Shown one piece after another: positions 15,623 to 24,723 of a stretch of DNA of 36,101 bases. A program made the position numbers and the translations under genes. Position 1 is the first letter of the stretch. Every line of letters starts with the position of its first letter. The notes beneath the pieces are model-generated. The model was given only the letters and a program-made list of their open reading frames with translations, did not search any database and was not told the origin of the DNA. The stretch comes from Candidatus Sulfopaludibacter sp. SbA3 (GTDB lineage: Bacteria; Acidobacteriota; Vicinamibacteria; Vicinamibacterales; UBA2999). The stretch spans positions 1 to 36,101 of the forward strand of contig CAMDNQ010000029.1 in the NCBI GenBank assembly GCA_945903265.1, read 5' to 3'.

Positions 15623-15651
15623 TTGACATACATAGAAGCACAATGTATAAC
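15623..15651 (+). promoter_or_regulatory. padR promoter, TTGACA-N17-TATAAC
   Basis: A -35 hexamer TTGACA (15623-15628) and a -10 hexamer TATAAC (15646-15651) are separated by exactly 17 bp. Transcription should start about 15657-15659, only a few bases before the padR ATG at 15662, so the message would be leaderless or nearly so. No Shine-Dalgarno sequence is seen. Confidence 0.8.
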
Positions 15652-15664
15652 GCTTCTGTGTATG
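15627..15664. promoter_or_regulatory. PadR-type operator: 13-bp inverted repeat over the promoter
   Basis: CATACATAGAAGC (15627-15639) and its near-perfect inverse GCTTCTGTGTATG (15652-15664) match at 12 of 13 positions around a 12-bp centre. The repeat is centred on the -10 hexamer and its right arm reaches into the padR start codon. This is the expected architecture for autorepression by a PadR dimer. It also sits directly upstream of adk on the other strand. Confidence 0.75.
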
Positions 15665-16000
15665 GACCTGAGTAAAGACCTCGTCGCCGCGTCGGCGACT
15701 CCGCTGGTGCTCGGCATCCTGGCCGAAGGCGACAGTTACGGCTACGCCATTATCAAACGCGTCACCGAACTTTCAGGCGGCCACCTGCACTGGACGGATG
15801 GAATGCTCTATCCCGTGCTCCACCGCCTCGAGCGCCAGGGACTCATCGCCTCGAACTGGGTCGCGTCCGAAACGGCCCGCAAGCGCAAGTACTACCGCAT
15901 CACGAAAGAGGGGCACGCCCAGCTCGCCGCGGAGCAGCGCCGCTGGCAGGCGGTCGACGACACGTTGCGCCACATCTGGCTTCAGGTGCAGACCGCATGA
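15662..16000 (+). CDS. PadR-family transcriptional repressor
   Basis: 112 residues from the ATG at 15662. The winged helix-turn-helix is evident: LVLGILAEGDSYGYAIIKRV, then GMLYPVLHRLERQGLI and KRKYYRITKEGHAQL, the PadR signature segments. The C-terminus is short (dimerisation helix). It overlaps the next gene by ATGA, forming a two-gene unit of regulator and membrane protein. PadR proteins paired this way normally repress their own operon in response to membrane stress or a ligand. The operator described above fits autoregulation. Confidence 0.92.
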   Translation: MDLSKDLVAASATPLVLGILAEGDSYGYAIIKRVTELSGGHLHWTDGMLYPVLHRLERQGLIASNWVASETARKRKYYRITKEGHAQLAAEQRRWQAVDDTLRHIWLQVQTA

Positions 16001-17397
16001 CTCCGGCCGACGCTCGCGACGATCGCGCGCGGCTCGACGAACGGCTCGAGGAACAAATTGCCCAGTGGCGACTGTACCTGCGCCGCCGCCGTGCCATCAA
16101 TGGCCCCGATGTCGAGGAGCTGGAAGGCCACCTGCGGGACCAGGTCGCCGCCCTGCAAGCCGCCGGGCTCGACGCGGACGAGGCGTTTCTGGTCGCGGTC
16201 AAGCGCATGGGGAGCCTCGATGCCCTGTCACGCGAGTTCGCACGGGAGCACTCCGAGCGGCTCTGGAAGCAGCTGGTCACGGCGCCGGACGCCGACGACC
16301 ACACCGCCAGCGCCACACGTACCGAGACGCTCGTCGTTCTTGCGCTTGTCGTCGCCGCGGCGCTTGCGGTGAAAGTGCCGGCGCTGTTCGGGCTTCACAT
16401 CGACCCGAACGAAGAACTGCCGCTCGTCTACGCCCGCAACGCCAGCCTCTTCGTCTTCCCGCTGCTGACCCTGTATTTCATCTGGACGCGCGGCATGACT
16501 GCCGCCCGTGCCCTCTGGTTCGCGCTGCCGTTCGCGGCGGGTGCCGTGTTCGCCAACGTCTACCGCTTCGGCGAGGGCAGCGACACCGGGGTGCTCAGCA
16601 TCCTGCACCTGCCGATCGCGCTGTGGATTGTGGTCGGTGTCGCGTATCTCGGCGGCCGCTGGCTGGATGCTCGTGGCCGCATGAACTTCGTCCGCTTCTC
16701 CGGCGAGCTGGCGATTTACTACGTGCTGATCGCGCTCGGCGGAGGCGTCACCACCGCCTTCACGTTCATGATGTTCTCGGCTATCGATAAGAATCCCGAC
16801 TGGTTCGTCGCGGGCTGGCTGCTTCCGTGCGGCGCCGCGGGCGCGTTCATCGTCGCGTCGTGGCTGGTCGAGGCGAAACAGAGCGTCATCGAAAACATGG
16901 CACCGGTGCTGACAAAGCTGTTCACGCCGCTGTTTACGCTGTTGCTGCTGGCGTTTCTCGTGACGATGGCCTGGACCGGGAGCCCGATCAACGTGGAGCG
17001 CGAGGTGCTGATCGCATTCGACCTGCTCCTGGCGGTCGTGGTGGGCCTGGTGCTGTATGCGACGTCGGCGCGCGATCCGGACGCCCCGCCGGACCTCTTC
17101 GATCGGCTCCAGCTGCTGCTCATCGTCAGCGCGCTCATCGTGGACATCGTGGCGCTCGCGGCGATCGCGGGCCGGATCACCGAGTACGGCTTCACGCCGA
17201 ATCGCGTCGCCGCGCTCGGCGAGAACCTGATCCTGCTGGTCAATCTCACGTGGACGGCATGCCTCTACTGGCGATTCGTCGGCGGCACCAGCCGGTTCGC
17301 CGCGCTCGAGCGCTGGCAGACAGGATATCTGCCCGTCTACTCCGCCTGGGCGGCTCTCGTCGTGATCGTGTTCCCGCTGGTATTCGGCTTCCGGTGA
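15997..17397 (+). CDS. Permease-prefix-domain multi-pass membrane protein
   Basis: 466 residues starting in an ATGA overlap with padR. The N-terminal 100 residues are soluble and helical: LEGHLRDQVAALQAAGLDADE, then AFLVAVKRMGSLDALSREFA. This is the permease prefix domain pattern usually seen with PadR-regulated ABC permeases. About ten hydrophobic segments follow (for example ETLVVLALVVAAALAVKVPA and LLLLAFLVTMAWTG). Unlike the MacB-like permeases that often carry this prefix, the remainder looks like a DUF4153/DUF2157-type integral membrane protein. Its function is unknown; its expression is presumably under PadR. Confidence 0.8.
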   Translation: MTPADARDDRARLDERLEEQIAQWRLYLRRRRAINGPDVEELEGHLRDQVAALQAAGLDADEAFLVAVKRMGSLDALSREFAREHSERLWKQLVTAPDADDHTASATRTETLVVLALVVAAALAVKVPALFGLHIDPNEELPLVYARNASLFVFPLLTLYFIWTRGMTAARALWFALPFAAGAVFANVYRFGEGSDTGVLSILHLPIALWIVVGVAYLGGRWLDARGRMNFVRFSGELAIYYVLIALGGGVTTAFTFMMFSAIDKNPDWFVAGWLLPCGAAGAFIVASWLVEAKQSVIENMAPVLTKLFTPLFTLLLLAFLVTMAWTGSPINVEREVLIAFDLLLAVVVGLVLYATSARDPDAPPDLFDRLQLLLIVSALIVDIVALAAIAGRITEYGFTPNRVAALGENLILLVNLTWTACLYWRFVGGTSRFAALERWQTGYLPVYSAWAALVVIVFPLVFGFR

Positions 17398-17416
17398 GCT
17401 GCGTTATGCTCCCGGC

Positions 17417-18436
17417 ATGCGCAGCCCTCTGGTCCTCGTCGCACTGACCGTTTCGACCGCCGCTCTTCTCGGGCAGGAAGCGGGCCCGGTCACCCGCCTC
17501 GATCCGGCCCTCGACGCGATCGTGCCCGCGAACGCGCGCGTGGAGCGGGTCGCGACCGGCTTCGGCTTCGCTGAGGGGCCCGTCTGGGTCCGCAGCGGCG
17601 GCTTCTTGATTTTCAGCGATATCCCCGACAACGTCATCCGCAAGTGGAATCCGGCTGACGGGTCTGTCTCCGTGTTTCTCGACAAGAGCGGATTCACAGG
17701 TACGGATCCGACGGGCGTCGGCGGCGAACAGACCAACGTGAACCGCGGAACGATCTACCTGATTGGGTCAAACGGCGTGACGCTCGACCCCCAGGGTCGC
17801 GTCGCGTTCAACGCGATGGGCGATCGGCAGGTCGTCCGCATCGAACCGGACGGCCGTCGCACCATCCTCGCCAGCCATTTCGACGGCAAGCGTTTGAACA
17901 GTACCAACGATCTCGTGTTCAAGAAGAACGGGTCACTCTATTTCACCGATCCGCCATCGGGTCTGCGCGGCCGGAACGACGATCCGAAGAAGGAGCTTCC
18001 CTTCAACGGCGTGTATCTCATGAAGGACGGGAAGGTGCACCTCCTCGCGCGCGATCTGGGGAATCCGAACGGCGTCGCCCTTTCGCCCGATGAGAAGGTG
18101 CTCTACGTGAACAGCACCGTGGATCGCAAAGTCTTCCGCTTTGACGTCAACGCGGACGATACCGTTGCCAACCGCCAGGTGTTCGTGGACATGACTGCCG
18201 ACAAGCGGCCCGGCACACCGGACGGGATGAAGGTCGATGAGCGCGGCAACCTCTACACGACCGGTCCGGCCGGCATCTGGATTGTCTCTCCCGAAGGACG
18301 ACATCTCGGCATCCTGGCATTCCCGGAAGCACCGGCCAATCTCGCGTTCGGCGATGCGGATGGAAAGACGTTATACGTCACCGCGCGGACGAGCCTGTAT
18401 CGCATTCGACTCAACGTGGCGGGGATCCGGCCGTAG
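17417..18436 (+). CDS. SMP-30/gluconolactonase-family secreted lactonase-like protein
   Basis: 339 residues with a short signal peptide (MRSPLVLVALTVSTAALLGQ). A six-bladed beta-propeller is indicated by repeated strands and by the metal-binding residues of the family: Glu in GFAEGPVW, Asn in LNSTNDLVF, Asn in GNPNGVALS, Asp in GTPDGMKVDERGN. Family members hydrolyse gluconolactone or related lactones with Ca or Zn in the propeller centre. Export suggests a periplasmic role in sugar-lactone use. It starts 19 bp after the preceding membrane protein and 21 bp before the pterin dehydratase gene, so a loose plus-strand operon is possible. Confidence 0.88.
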   Translation: MRSPLVLVALTVSTAALLGQEAGPVTRLDPALDAIVPANARVERVATGFGFAEGPVWVRSGGFLIFSDIPDNVIRKWNPADGSVSVFLDKSGFTGTDPTGVGGEQTNVNRGTIYLIGSNGVTLDPQGRVAFNAMGDRQVVRIEPDGRRTILASHFDGKRLNSTNDLVFKKNGSLYFTDPPSGLRGRNDDPKKELPFNGVYLMKDGKVHLLARDLGNPNGVALSPDEKVLYVNSTVDRKVFRFDVNADDTVANRQVFVDMTADKRPGTPDGMKVDERGNLYTTGPAGIWIVSPEGRHLGILAFPEAPANLAFGDADGKTLYVTARTSLYRIRLNVAGIRP

Positions 18437-18457
18437 GCGGTGTGCCACACTACAAGG

Positions 18458-18769
18458 ATGGCCGACGAGAAACCACAGGCGCTGACGAAGGACGAACTCG
18501 AGATTGTGCTGCAGCGGCTTCCGGACTGGACGGCCGACAGCGGTCAGCTCGCCAAGGAGTTCCGGTTCAAGGACTTCATCGATTCGCTCAGCTTCATCAA
18601 CCGGCTGGTGCCCTACTTCGAGTCGAAGGATCACCACCCCGACATCCACATCTTCTATAACCGCATCACGTTCGAGCTCTCGCGCCACGATATCGGCGGC
18701 AAGATCACGGCGCTCGACGGCGAAGTCGCCAAGCACATCGAGCATGAATACAGCACCCTGAAGGGATAG
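18458..18769 (+). CDS. 4a-hydroxytetrahydrobiopterin dehydratase (PCD)
   Basis: 103 residues from the ATG at 18458 (AAGG just upstream). PCD dehydrates 4a-hydroxytetrahydropterin to recycle the pterin cofactor of aromatic amino acid hydroxylases. The family signature is present: SKDHHPDIHIFYNRITFELS followed by RHDIGGKIT, including the catalytic His pair and the later His. No phenylalanine hydroxylase gene is in the window, so its client is unknown; in many bacteria this small protein occurs alone. It ends 5 bp before the OsmC-like gene. Confidence 0.93.
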   Translation: MADEKPQALTKDELEIVLQRLPDWTADSGQLAKEFRFKDFIDSLSFINRLVPYFESKDHHPDIHIFYNRITFELSRHDIGGKITALDGEVAKHIEHEYSTLKG

Positions 18770-18774
18770 CGTCC

Positions 18775-19212
18775 ATGGCCATGACATTCACGGCGAACAT
18801 CGAGCACGTCAATCAGACGACATCGCGCGCGACCGTCCGTACGCACACGTTTCTGGTAGACCGTGGTGTGGCCAAAGGCGGGCTGGATCTCGGCCCCGCC
18901 GGCGGTGAGTACATGCTCGTGTCGCTCGGGGGCTGTTTCGTGAGCCACCTGCTGGCAGTCATTCGCGCGCGCGACGCGGCCATGACCGGCGTCCGGGTGG
19001 CCGTCGCCGGAACGCTCGACGGCACGCCGGAGCGGTTCACCGCCTTCACCATGAACGTGTCAGCGACCTGCGCTGACGCGGAACTTGCGAAGAAGCTGAT
19101 TGTGATGGCGAGGCGCGCGTGCCAGGTGAGCAGCACGCTGCGGCAGTCGGCCGCGCTGGAGATCAGTTACGAGGGACAGCCGGTTTCGCTGGGAGAACCG
19201 GCGACGGTGTAG
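18775..19212 (+). CDS. OsmC-family peroxide-resistance protein
   Basis: 145 residues. The OsmC/Ohr fold is indicated by GPAGGEYMLVSLGGCFVSHL, with the first active Cys, and by ARRACQVSSTLRQS, with the second. Family members reduce organic hydroperoxides with this Cys pair, using lipoylated or other thiols. The first pair of ATGs (18775 and 18781) are both possible starts. The TAG stop is the first triplet inside a perfect 13+13 palindromic repeat, so the repeat abuts the gene with no spacer. Confidence 0.88.
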   Translation: MAMTFTANIEHVNQTTSRATVRTHTFLVDRGVAKGGLDLGPAGGEYMLVSLGGCFVSHLLAVIRARDAAMTGVRVAVAGTLDGTPERFTAFTMNVSATCADAELAKKLIVMARRACQVSSTLRQSAALEISYEGQPVSLGEPATV

Positions 19213-19237
19213 GGGCCGACCTCAAGGTCGGCCCCTA
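19210..19237. repeat. Perfect 13+13 bp palindromic REP-like element
   Basis: TAGGGGCCGACCT and its exact inverse are separated by only CA. It lies between convergent osmC-like and secreted-protein genes and could act as a bidirectional terminator. There is no T-run on either side, however, so a mobile or REP-type palindrome is at least as likely. It supplies the stop codon of the left gene. Confidence 0.75.
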
Positions 19238-19241
19238 CAAA

Positions 19242-19889
19242 TTACTGCTGCTGGACCTGGAACCCGTCGACCGTCACGTCGAGCACGTGGTTGATGCGGA
19301 CGCCGGCAATGCCGTTCGTCTGCGCCGTCAGGCCGCTCTTCGGTGTCGTGTGCACGACCTGCCCGTTCACCACATATTCAATCTGAGTCGCCCCGACGCG
19401 CACTTCGAGCGCGTTCGCTGACGTCCCGTCGGCGCCGGGAAGTCGTATCGCCGGATGCGGCATGGTCCGCGACACGACGTCCGCCACCTTATCCCCCGTC
19501 CGCTGCCGAATGATGAACGAGCCATTCTGCGCGACCAGGAAATAGATGTACTGCTGATTGACGCCGTTCAAGTCGGAACCGCCGAACACGATGCCGTAAT
19601 AGTTCACGTGTCCGCTCGGCTTCATCAGATTGAAGTTCGCCCGAACCGTGTAGTTGCCCTTCGCCGTGCTGGCGGCATTCCAGTACGTCCCCGCCGGTCC
19701 GCCGGTGACGCGGAACCCCTTCCCGACCGTAACGACCTTCACCTCCGGCACGTCGTCGGGATCAGATGCGTTGGTGCTCTTGTCGATGCGCACCTGCCAG
19801 CCGGCCGGCGCCTGCGCGAACAGCGGTGCGGCGATCGCGACGGTGAGAATCAGAATGAAAGCAGAACGAACGATGCGGTGCTGAGACAT
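19242..19889 (-). CDS. Secreted protein, concanavalin-like beta fold
   Basis: 215 residues with a Sec signal peptide (MSQHRIVRSAFILILTVAIA, cleavage after FAQ). The mature part (GNYTVRANFNLMKPSGHVNY, then IVFGGSDLNG and YIYFLVAQNGSFIIRQR) has the strand pattern of laminin-G/DUF1080-like carbohydrate-binding jelly rolls. No catalytic residue is evident. A GGAGG site lies 10 nt before the ATG. The tRNA-Lys gene ends 25 bp upstream on the same strand, so the message may be read through from the tRNA promoter. The specific role is unknown. Confidence 0.75.
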   Translation of the reverse strand: MSQHRIVRSAFILILTVAIAAPLFAQAPAGWQVRIDKSTNASDPDDVPEVKVVTVGKGFRVTGGPAGTYWNAASTAKGNYTVRANFNLMKPSGHVNYYGIVFGGSDLNGVNQQYIYFLVAQNGSFIIRQRTGDKVADVVSRTMPHPAIRLPGADGTSANALEVRVGATQIEYVVNGQVVHTTPKSGLTAQTNGIAGVRINHVLDVTVDGFQVQQQ

Positions 19890-19914
19890 GCCTGTTGGTC
19901 CTCCGGTTGAGCTA

Positions 19915-19989
19915 TGGTGACCAGGGCGGGGATCGAACCCGCGGCCCGCGCATTAAAAGTGCGCTGCTCTACCACTGAGCTACCCGGTC
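19915..19989 (-). tRNA. tRNA-Lys (anticodon TTT)
   Basis: A 75-nt cloverleaf on the minus strand. The acceptor GACCGGG pairs with CCTGGTC (one G-T), the D-arm is GCTC/GAGC, the anticodon stem GCGCA/TGCGC holds the loop CTTTTAA, the variable loop is 5 nt, and the T-arm is GCGGG/CCCGC with loop TTCGATC. Discriminator A and an encoded CCA end at 19915. Confidence 0.95.
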
Positions 19990-20012
19990 GACACGCGAGC
20001 AAACAAACGCCG

Positions 20013-20021
20013 AGTGTACCA
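20013..20021 (-). promoter_or_regulatory. Extended -10 for tRNA-Lys
   Basis: On the minus strand TGGTACACT gives an extended -10 (TG, one base, then TACACT), 23 bp upstream of the mature tRNA 5' end. The -35 region is weak. Confidence 0.5.
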
Positions 20022-20056
20022 CGGCCATTTCGCTCATCTGGCGTCTCGCTGTACAG

Positions 20057-20075
20057 GCAACTGCCTTGCAGTTGC
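20057..20075 (+). other. Hairpin in the sigma-factor leader
   Basis: GCAACTGC and GCAGTTGC form a perfect 8-bp stem with a 3-nt loop (CTT), ending 12 bp before the sigma-factor ATG at 20088. It would cover or flank the ribosome-binding region, where no good Shine-Dalgarno sequence is visible, so it may modulate translation. Confidence 0.5.
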
Positions 20076-20087
20076 AGAAGCCGGACT

Positions 20088-21836
<1,749 letters not shown>

Positions 21837-21868
21837 ATGGGGTCGGAGGTCATTTAACGAGGACACAT

Positions 21869-22210
21869 ATGGCTGATTGGAAATCTAACGAGTCGCAGCA
21901 GCGTGGTGAGACCGTTCACCCTGATAATCCGCCCAACGCAGTGGTGAAACCCGAACTGCGCAAGTCCGCCGCTGTTGCGGTGCCGGGCATGTTCTATTTC
22001 CTGGGACCGGTCGCCGTGATGGTGCTCGTGGCCCTGTTCGCGCTCTGGTTCATGAACACGCGCGAGGAGGCTGACGATCGCGCGGTGCCGACGACCGGGA
22101 TCGAACAGGAAGCTCCGGCGCACCGCGCCACGCCCGGCGGCGGCAGCACGGATCCGCAGCATGGATCGGCTGAAAGTGAGAGCGAGTTCCGCGGAGGGGA
22201 TAAGCCTTAA
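21869..22210 (+). CDS. Small single-pass membrane protein, unknown function
   Basis: 113 residues; a GAGGA ribosome site precedes the ATG. One membrane helix (FYFLGPVAVMVLVALFALWF) follows a 40-residue hydrophilic N-terminus. The C-terminus is low-complexity and acidic (TPGGGSTDPQHGSAESESEF). It lies 32 bp after the sigma gene and may be co-transcribed with it. Its TAA stop shares the TTAA with the TAA of the convergent gene, a 4-bp overlap. No family is recognised. Confidence 0.7.
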   Translation: MADWKSNESQQRGETVHPDNPPNAVVKPELRKSAAVAVPGMFYFLGPVAVMVLVALFALWFMNTREEADDRAVPTTGIEQEAPAHRATPGGGSTDPQHGSAESESEFRGGDKP

Positions 22211-22806
22211 GCGGCCGCGACGTGGGCGGGCGCGGCGTCAACCGAGACGATTGCGCCTGCCATGAGCGGCAGCCAGAGATCGACGGCGGTCGCGTCGCCA
22301 GACCACGCGGAGCGTGCCGAGGTCGGGTGCCCCTGCAGCATCGCGATCGTCGCATGCTGGACAAGAACTGCGGCCCGCCCGTCCATCTCGGGCAGCACGC
22401 ACGCGGTGTCCTCAGCTCTCGTGATAATCGGCAGATTCGGAGCCGTGCGAGTCCCGGACATCAAAAGGCTGGTGTCGACCACGATAGGCTTGGCCAGACC
22501 GTTATTCAGGAGCGAAACACCGTAGGGCCACCGGCCGTCAGGCCTGGCCGCATCAACCCACGTATAAGCGGCGCCGGCTTTCAGGATCGCGAGGAGCGCT
22601 ACGGCCAGCTCTGGACTGCGCTCCATGTGGACCACCGCATGCGCGCCGCGCCGGAGGCCCAGGGAGATGAGTTCCCGCGCCACGGCGTTCGCGCGCTGAT
22701 TCAATTGCCGGTAGGTAACCGAGGCGTCGTCGCACTCGATGGCGACCCGGTCGCCGGCTACTGCCGATTGCCGCTCGATAATCCGGTGAACACCTAAAGC
22801 CGACAT
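22207..22806 (-). CDS. Truncated AMP-binding (adenylation) domain protein
   Basis: 199 residues from the ATG at 22806; another ATG at 22836 would add ten. The sequence follows the N-terminal part of acyl/aminoacyl adenylation domains: VAIECDDASVTYRQLNQRAN, VARELISLGLRRGAHAVVHM (core A1), LAVALLAILKAGAAYTWVDA (core A2). Core A3, the phosphate-binding TSGSTGKPKG, is absent; the corresponding place reads LPEMDGRAAVLVQHATIAML. The protein then stops, lacking A4-A10. It cannot adenylate a substrate by itself. It is the third gene after the ABC-2 ATPase and permease on the same strand. It is either a decayed NRPS/ligase remnant or a repurposed half-domain. Confidence 0.7.
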   Translation of the reverse strand: MSALGVHRIIERQSAVAGDRVAIECDDASVTYRQLNQRANAVARELISLGLRRGAHAVVHMERSPELAVALLAILKAGAAYTWVDAARPDGRWPYGVSLLNNGLAKPIVVDTSLLMSGTRTAPNLPIITRAEDTACVLPEMDGRAAVLVQHATIAMLQGHPTSARSAWSGDATAVDLWLPLMAGAIVSVDAAPAHVAAA

Positions 22807-22854
22807 GCACCCGCTCGGCTGCAAGCAGGGGGCCATACCAGTCCAGGCGCTGGT

Positions 22855-23901
22855 TTACCGCCATCGGAAAAGCTGCAGGGCCACCCCAAACGGGACCACG
22901 GCCCACACCCCGAGAATCCCCAGTTCTCCCTTGATATCGCTGAGTTTGGCCCCCTCCAGGATGACCGCACGCAGGGCGTCGTTGAGGGCGGTCAGCGGCA
23001 GCGCCTGGATGAAGGGCTGGGCCACCTCTGGGAAGTTCGCGGTGGAGAAAAAAACCCCGCTGAGCACCCACATCGGGAGCATGGCCAGGTTGAGGATGCC
23101 GGAAATCGCCTCGATCGTGCTGGCCCGGCTCGCCGTCAGCAGCCCCAGAGCCGTAAAGGCGAGCGCCCCGATCAGGCAGACCGCGGCGATCGACCCGAGA
23201 GACCCGGCGATCGGCATCCCGAGGACCAGTGCGCCGAACCCTAGCGGGACCGCCGCTTCGGGCAGGAGGAACATCAGGCGCGCCATCATCTGCGCCAGGA
23301 GGTACTGGCTCTTGCGCATGGGGCTGGCGGCGAGCAGCTTCAGCAGCTTCCTCAGTCGCGCCTGCGCAATCGAAAATCCGACGCCCCACATGCCCGTGCT
23401 CATGATGTTCATCCCCAGGATTCCGGGAATGAGCCAGTCGATGTAGCGCGAGCCCGGGACGACGAGCGGCTCTTCGCGCGCCTGCCAGGGGTCCGCGCGT
23501 CCTGCCGCCCGCTTCAACGCCGCGTCCACCGCCAGCCGGGCCAGGCGGCTTTCGTCGCGCGCCGGATCGAACCGGTATGTCGGCGGATCGCCGGGCGCCT
23601 CGCCGGCGACGACGACAATGTGCACGTCGCCCTCGCGGAGGGCGCCGAGCTCCTCGTCCGGGGCGATCTCGACGATCGTGATCCCGTCATCGCCCGCGAG
23701 CGCCGAGCGAACGGCTTCGGCGGCGGCGCTATCGACGAGGCCCACGCGGACCGGGCGGCTGCTCTCGCCGGGAAATGCCGCGGCCAGCGTGACCGAGATC
23801 ACGATCGGGAAGATGAACGTCCAGAAGAGCGCTTCGGGTTCACGAATGAATTCCCGCAGCCGCGCGAGCGTCAGCTGGATCAATGGATGATCAGTCGTCA
23901 C
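22855..23901 (-). CDS. ABC-2-type transporter permease
   Basis: 348 residues. The first helix (LFWTFIFPIVISVTLAAAF) is followed by a periplasmic segment (about 45-155) and a cluster of five helices (IDWLIPGILGMNIMSTGMWG to PMWVLSGVFFSTANFPEVAQ), the ABC-2 export permease arrangement. The start overlaps the end of the ATPase gene by 11 bp, so the two are translated together and should form one exporter. Related pairs export drugs, lipids or polysaccharides; the substrate cannot be named here. Confidence 0.88.
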   Translation of the reverse strand: MTTDHPLIQLTLARLREFIREPEALFWTFIFPIVISVTLAAAFPGESSRPVRVGLVDSAAAEAVRSALAGDDGITIVEIAPDEELGALREGDVHIVVVAGEAPGDPPTYRFDPARDESRLARLAVDAALKRAAGRADPWQAREEPLVVPGSRYIDWLIPGILGMNIMSTGMWGVGFSIAQARLRKLLKLLAASPMRKSQYLLAQMMARLMFLLPEAAVPLGFGALVLGMPIAGSLGSIAAVCLIGALAFTALGLLTASRASTIEAISGILNLAMLPMWVLSGVFFSTANFPEVAQPFIQALPLTALNDALRAVILEGAKLSDIKGELGILGVWAVVPFGVALQLFRWR

Positions 23902-24640
23902 GCAGGTGCCTCCCCGTCAGCGCCATGAAGACATCCTCGAGGGTACCGTGATGCGTGACGACCTTCGGGGTCCCGAACTGCGCGATCAGCTCCTGCGGCG
24001 ACCCCTGCGCGATCACATGGCCGCAATCGACGACCGCCACGCGATCGCACAGCACCTCCGCTTCATCCATGTAATGCGTCGTCAGGACGACTGTCCCGCC
24101 GTCCGCGCGGAACCGCTCGAGCACGCCCCAGAGCTGCCGGCGCGATTGAGGATCGAGACCGGTGGTTGGCTCGTCGAGAAACAGGAGATCCGGCGCCCCT
24201 GCGAGCGCACAGGCGATGGCGAGCCGCTGGCGCTGCCCGCCGGAGAGCTTCCCCACCCAGCTGTGACGCTTCGCTTCAAGTTCCACGATCCCAAGCAGCT
24301 CATCAATCGTGCGGCCGCGACGATAGAACGATCGAAACAGGCGCAGCGTCTCTTCGACGCTGAGCTTCTCGGCCAGCCGCGTTTCCTGGAGCTGTATGCC
24401 GAGCCGCTGCCTCAGCGCATCGTCATCCCTGCCCCATCGCAGCCCGAGGACCTCGACATCACCTTCATCGGGCGTGAGGAGTCCTTCGAGAATCTCGATC
24501 GTGGTGGTCTTGCCTGCGCCATTGGGACCCAGCAGGCCGAAGCATTCGCCGCGGCGCACGGTCAGCGAGAGGCCGTCTACCGCAGTGAGATCGCCGTACC
24601 GCTTCGTGAGCCGCTCGCATCGAACGGCGCTCGTGGACAT
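23891..24640 (-). CDS. ABC transporter ATP-binding protein (ABC-2 partner)
   Basis: 249 residues from the ATG at 24640. The longer frame to 24697 has no better start, and the fold begins VRCERLTKRYGDLTAVDGLS. Walker A is GPNGAGKTTT, Q-loop GIQLQETRLAEKL, signature LSGGQRQR, Walker B LLFLDEPTTGLD, switch His in LTTHYMDEAE. It energises the permease encoded next. The C-terminus TLEDVFMALTGRHLRDD is typical of the DrrA/CcmA subgroup of drug and lipid exporters. Confidence 0.92.
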   Translation of the reverse strand: MSTSAVRCERLTKRYGDLTAVDGLSLTVRRGECFGLLGPNGAGKTTTIEILEGLLTPDEGDVEVLGLRWGRDDDALRQRLGIQLQETRLAEKLSVEETLRLFRSFYRRGRTIDELLGIVELEAKRHSWVGKLSGGQRQRLAIACALAGAPDLLFLDEPTTGLDPQSRRQLWGVLERFRADGGTVVLTTHYMDEAEVLCDRVAVVDCGHVIAQGSPQELIAQFGTPKVVTHHGTLEDVFMALTGRHLRDD

Positions 24641-24723
24641 CACGTCAGATTGTGTCCTGTCCTGGCCTGCTGTCACTTCTGAAAGTCGGTTTCGCAATTT
24701 GAATTGGGTTAGACTGACCAGCT

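Noticed and set aside
19914-20087. N-terminal extension of the sigma-factor frame
   Set aside because: It reads through the tRNA-Lys gene on the opposite strand and the leader hairpin; the ATG at 20088 is the first plausible start.
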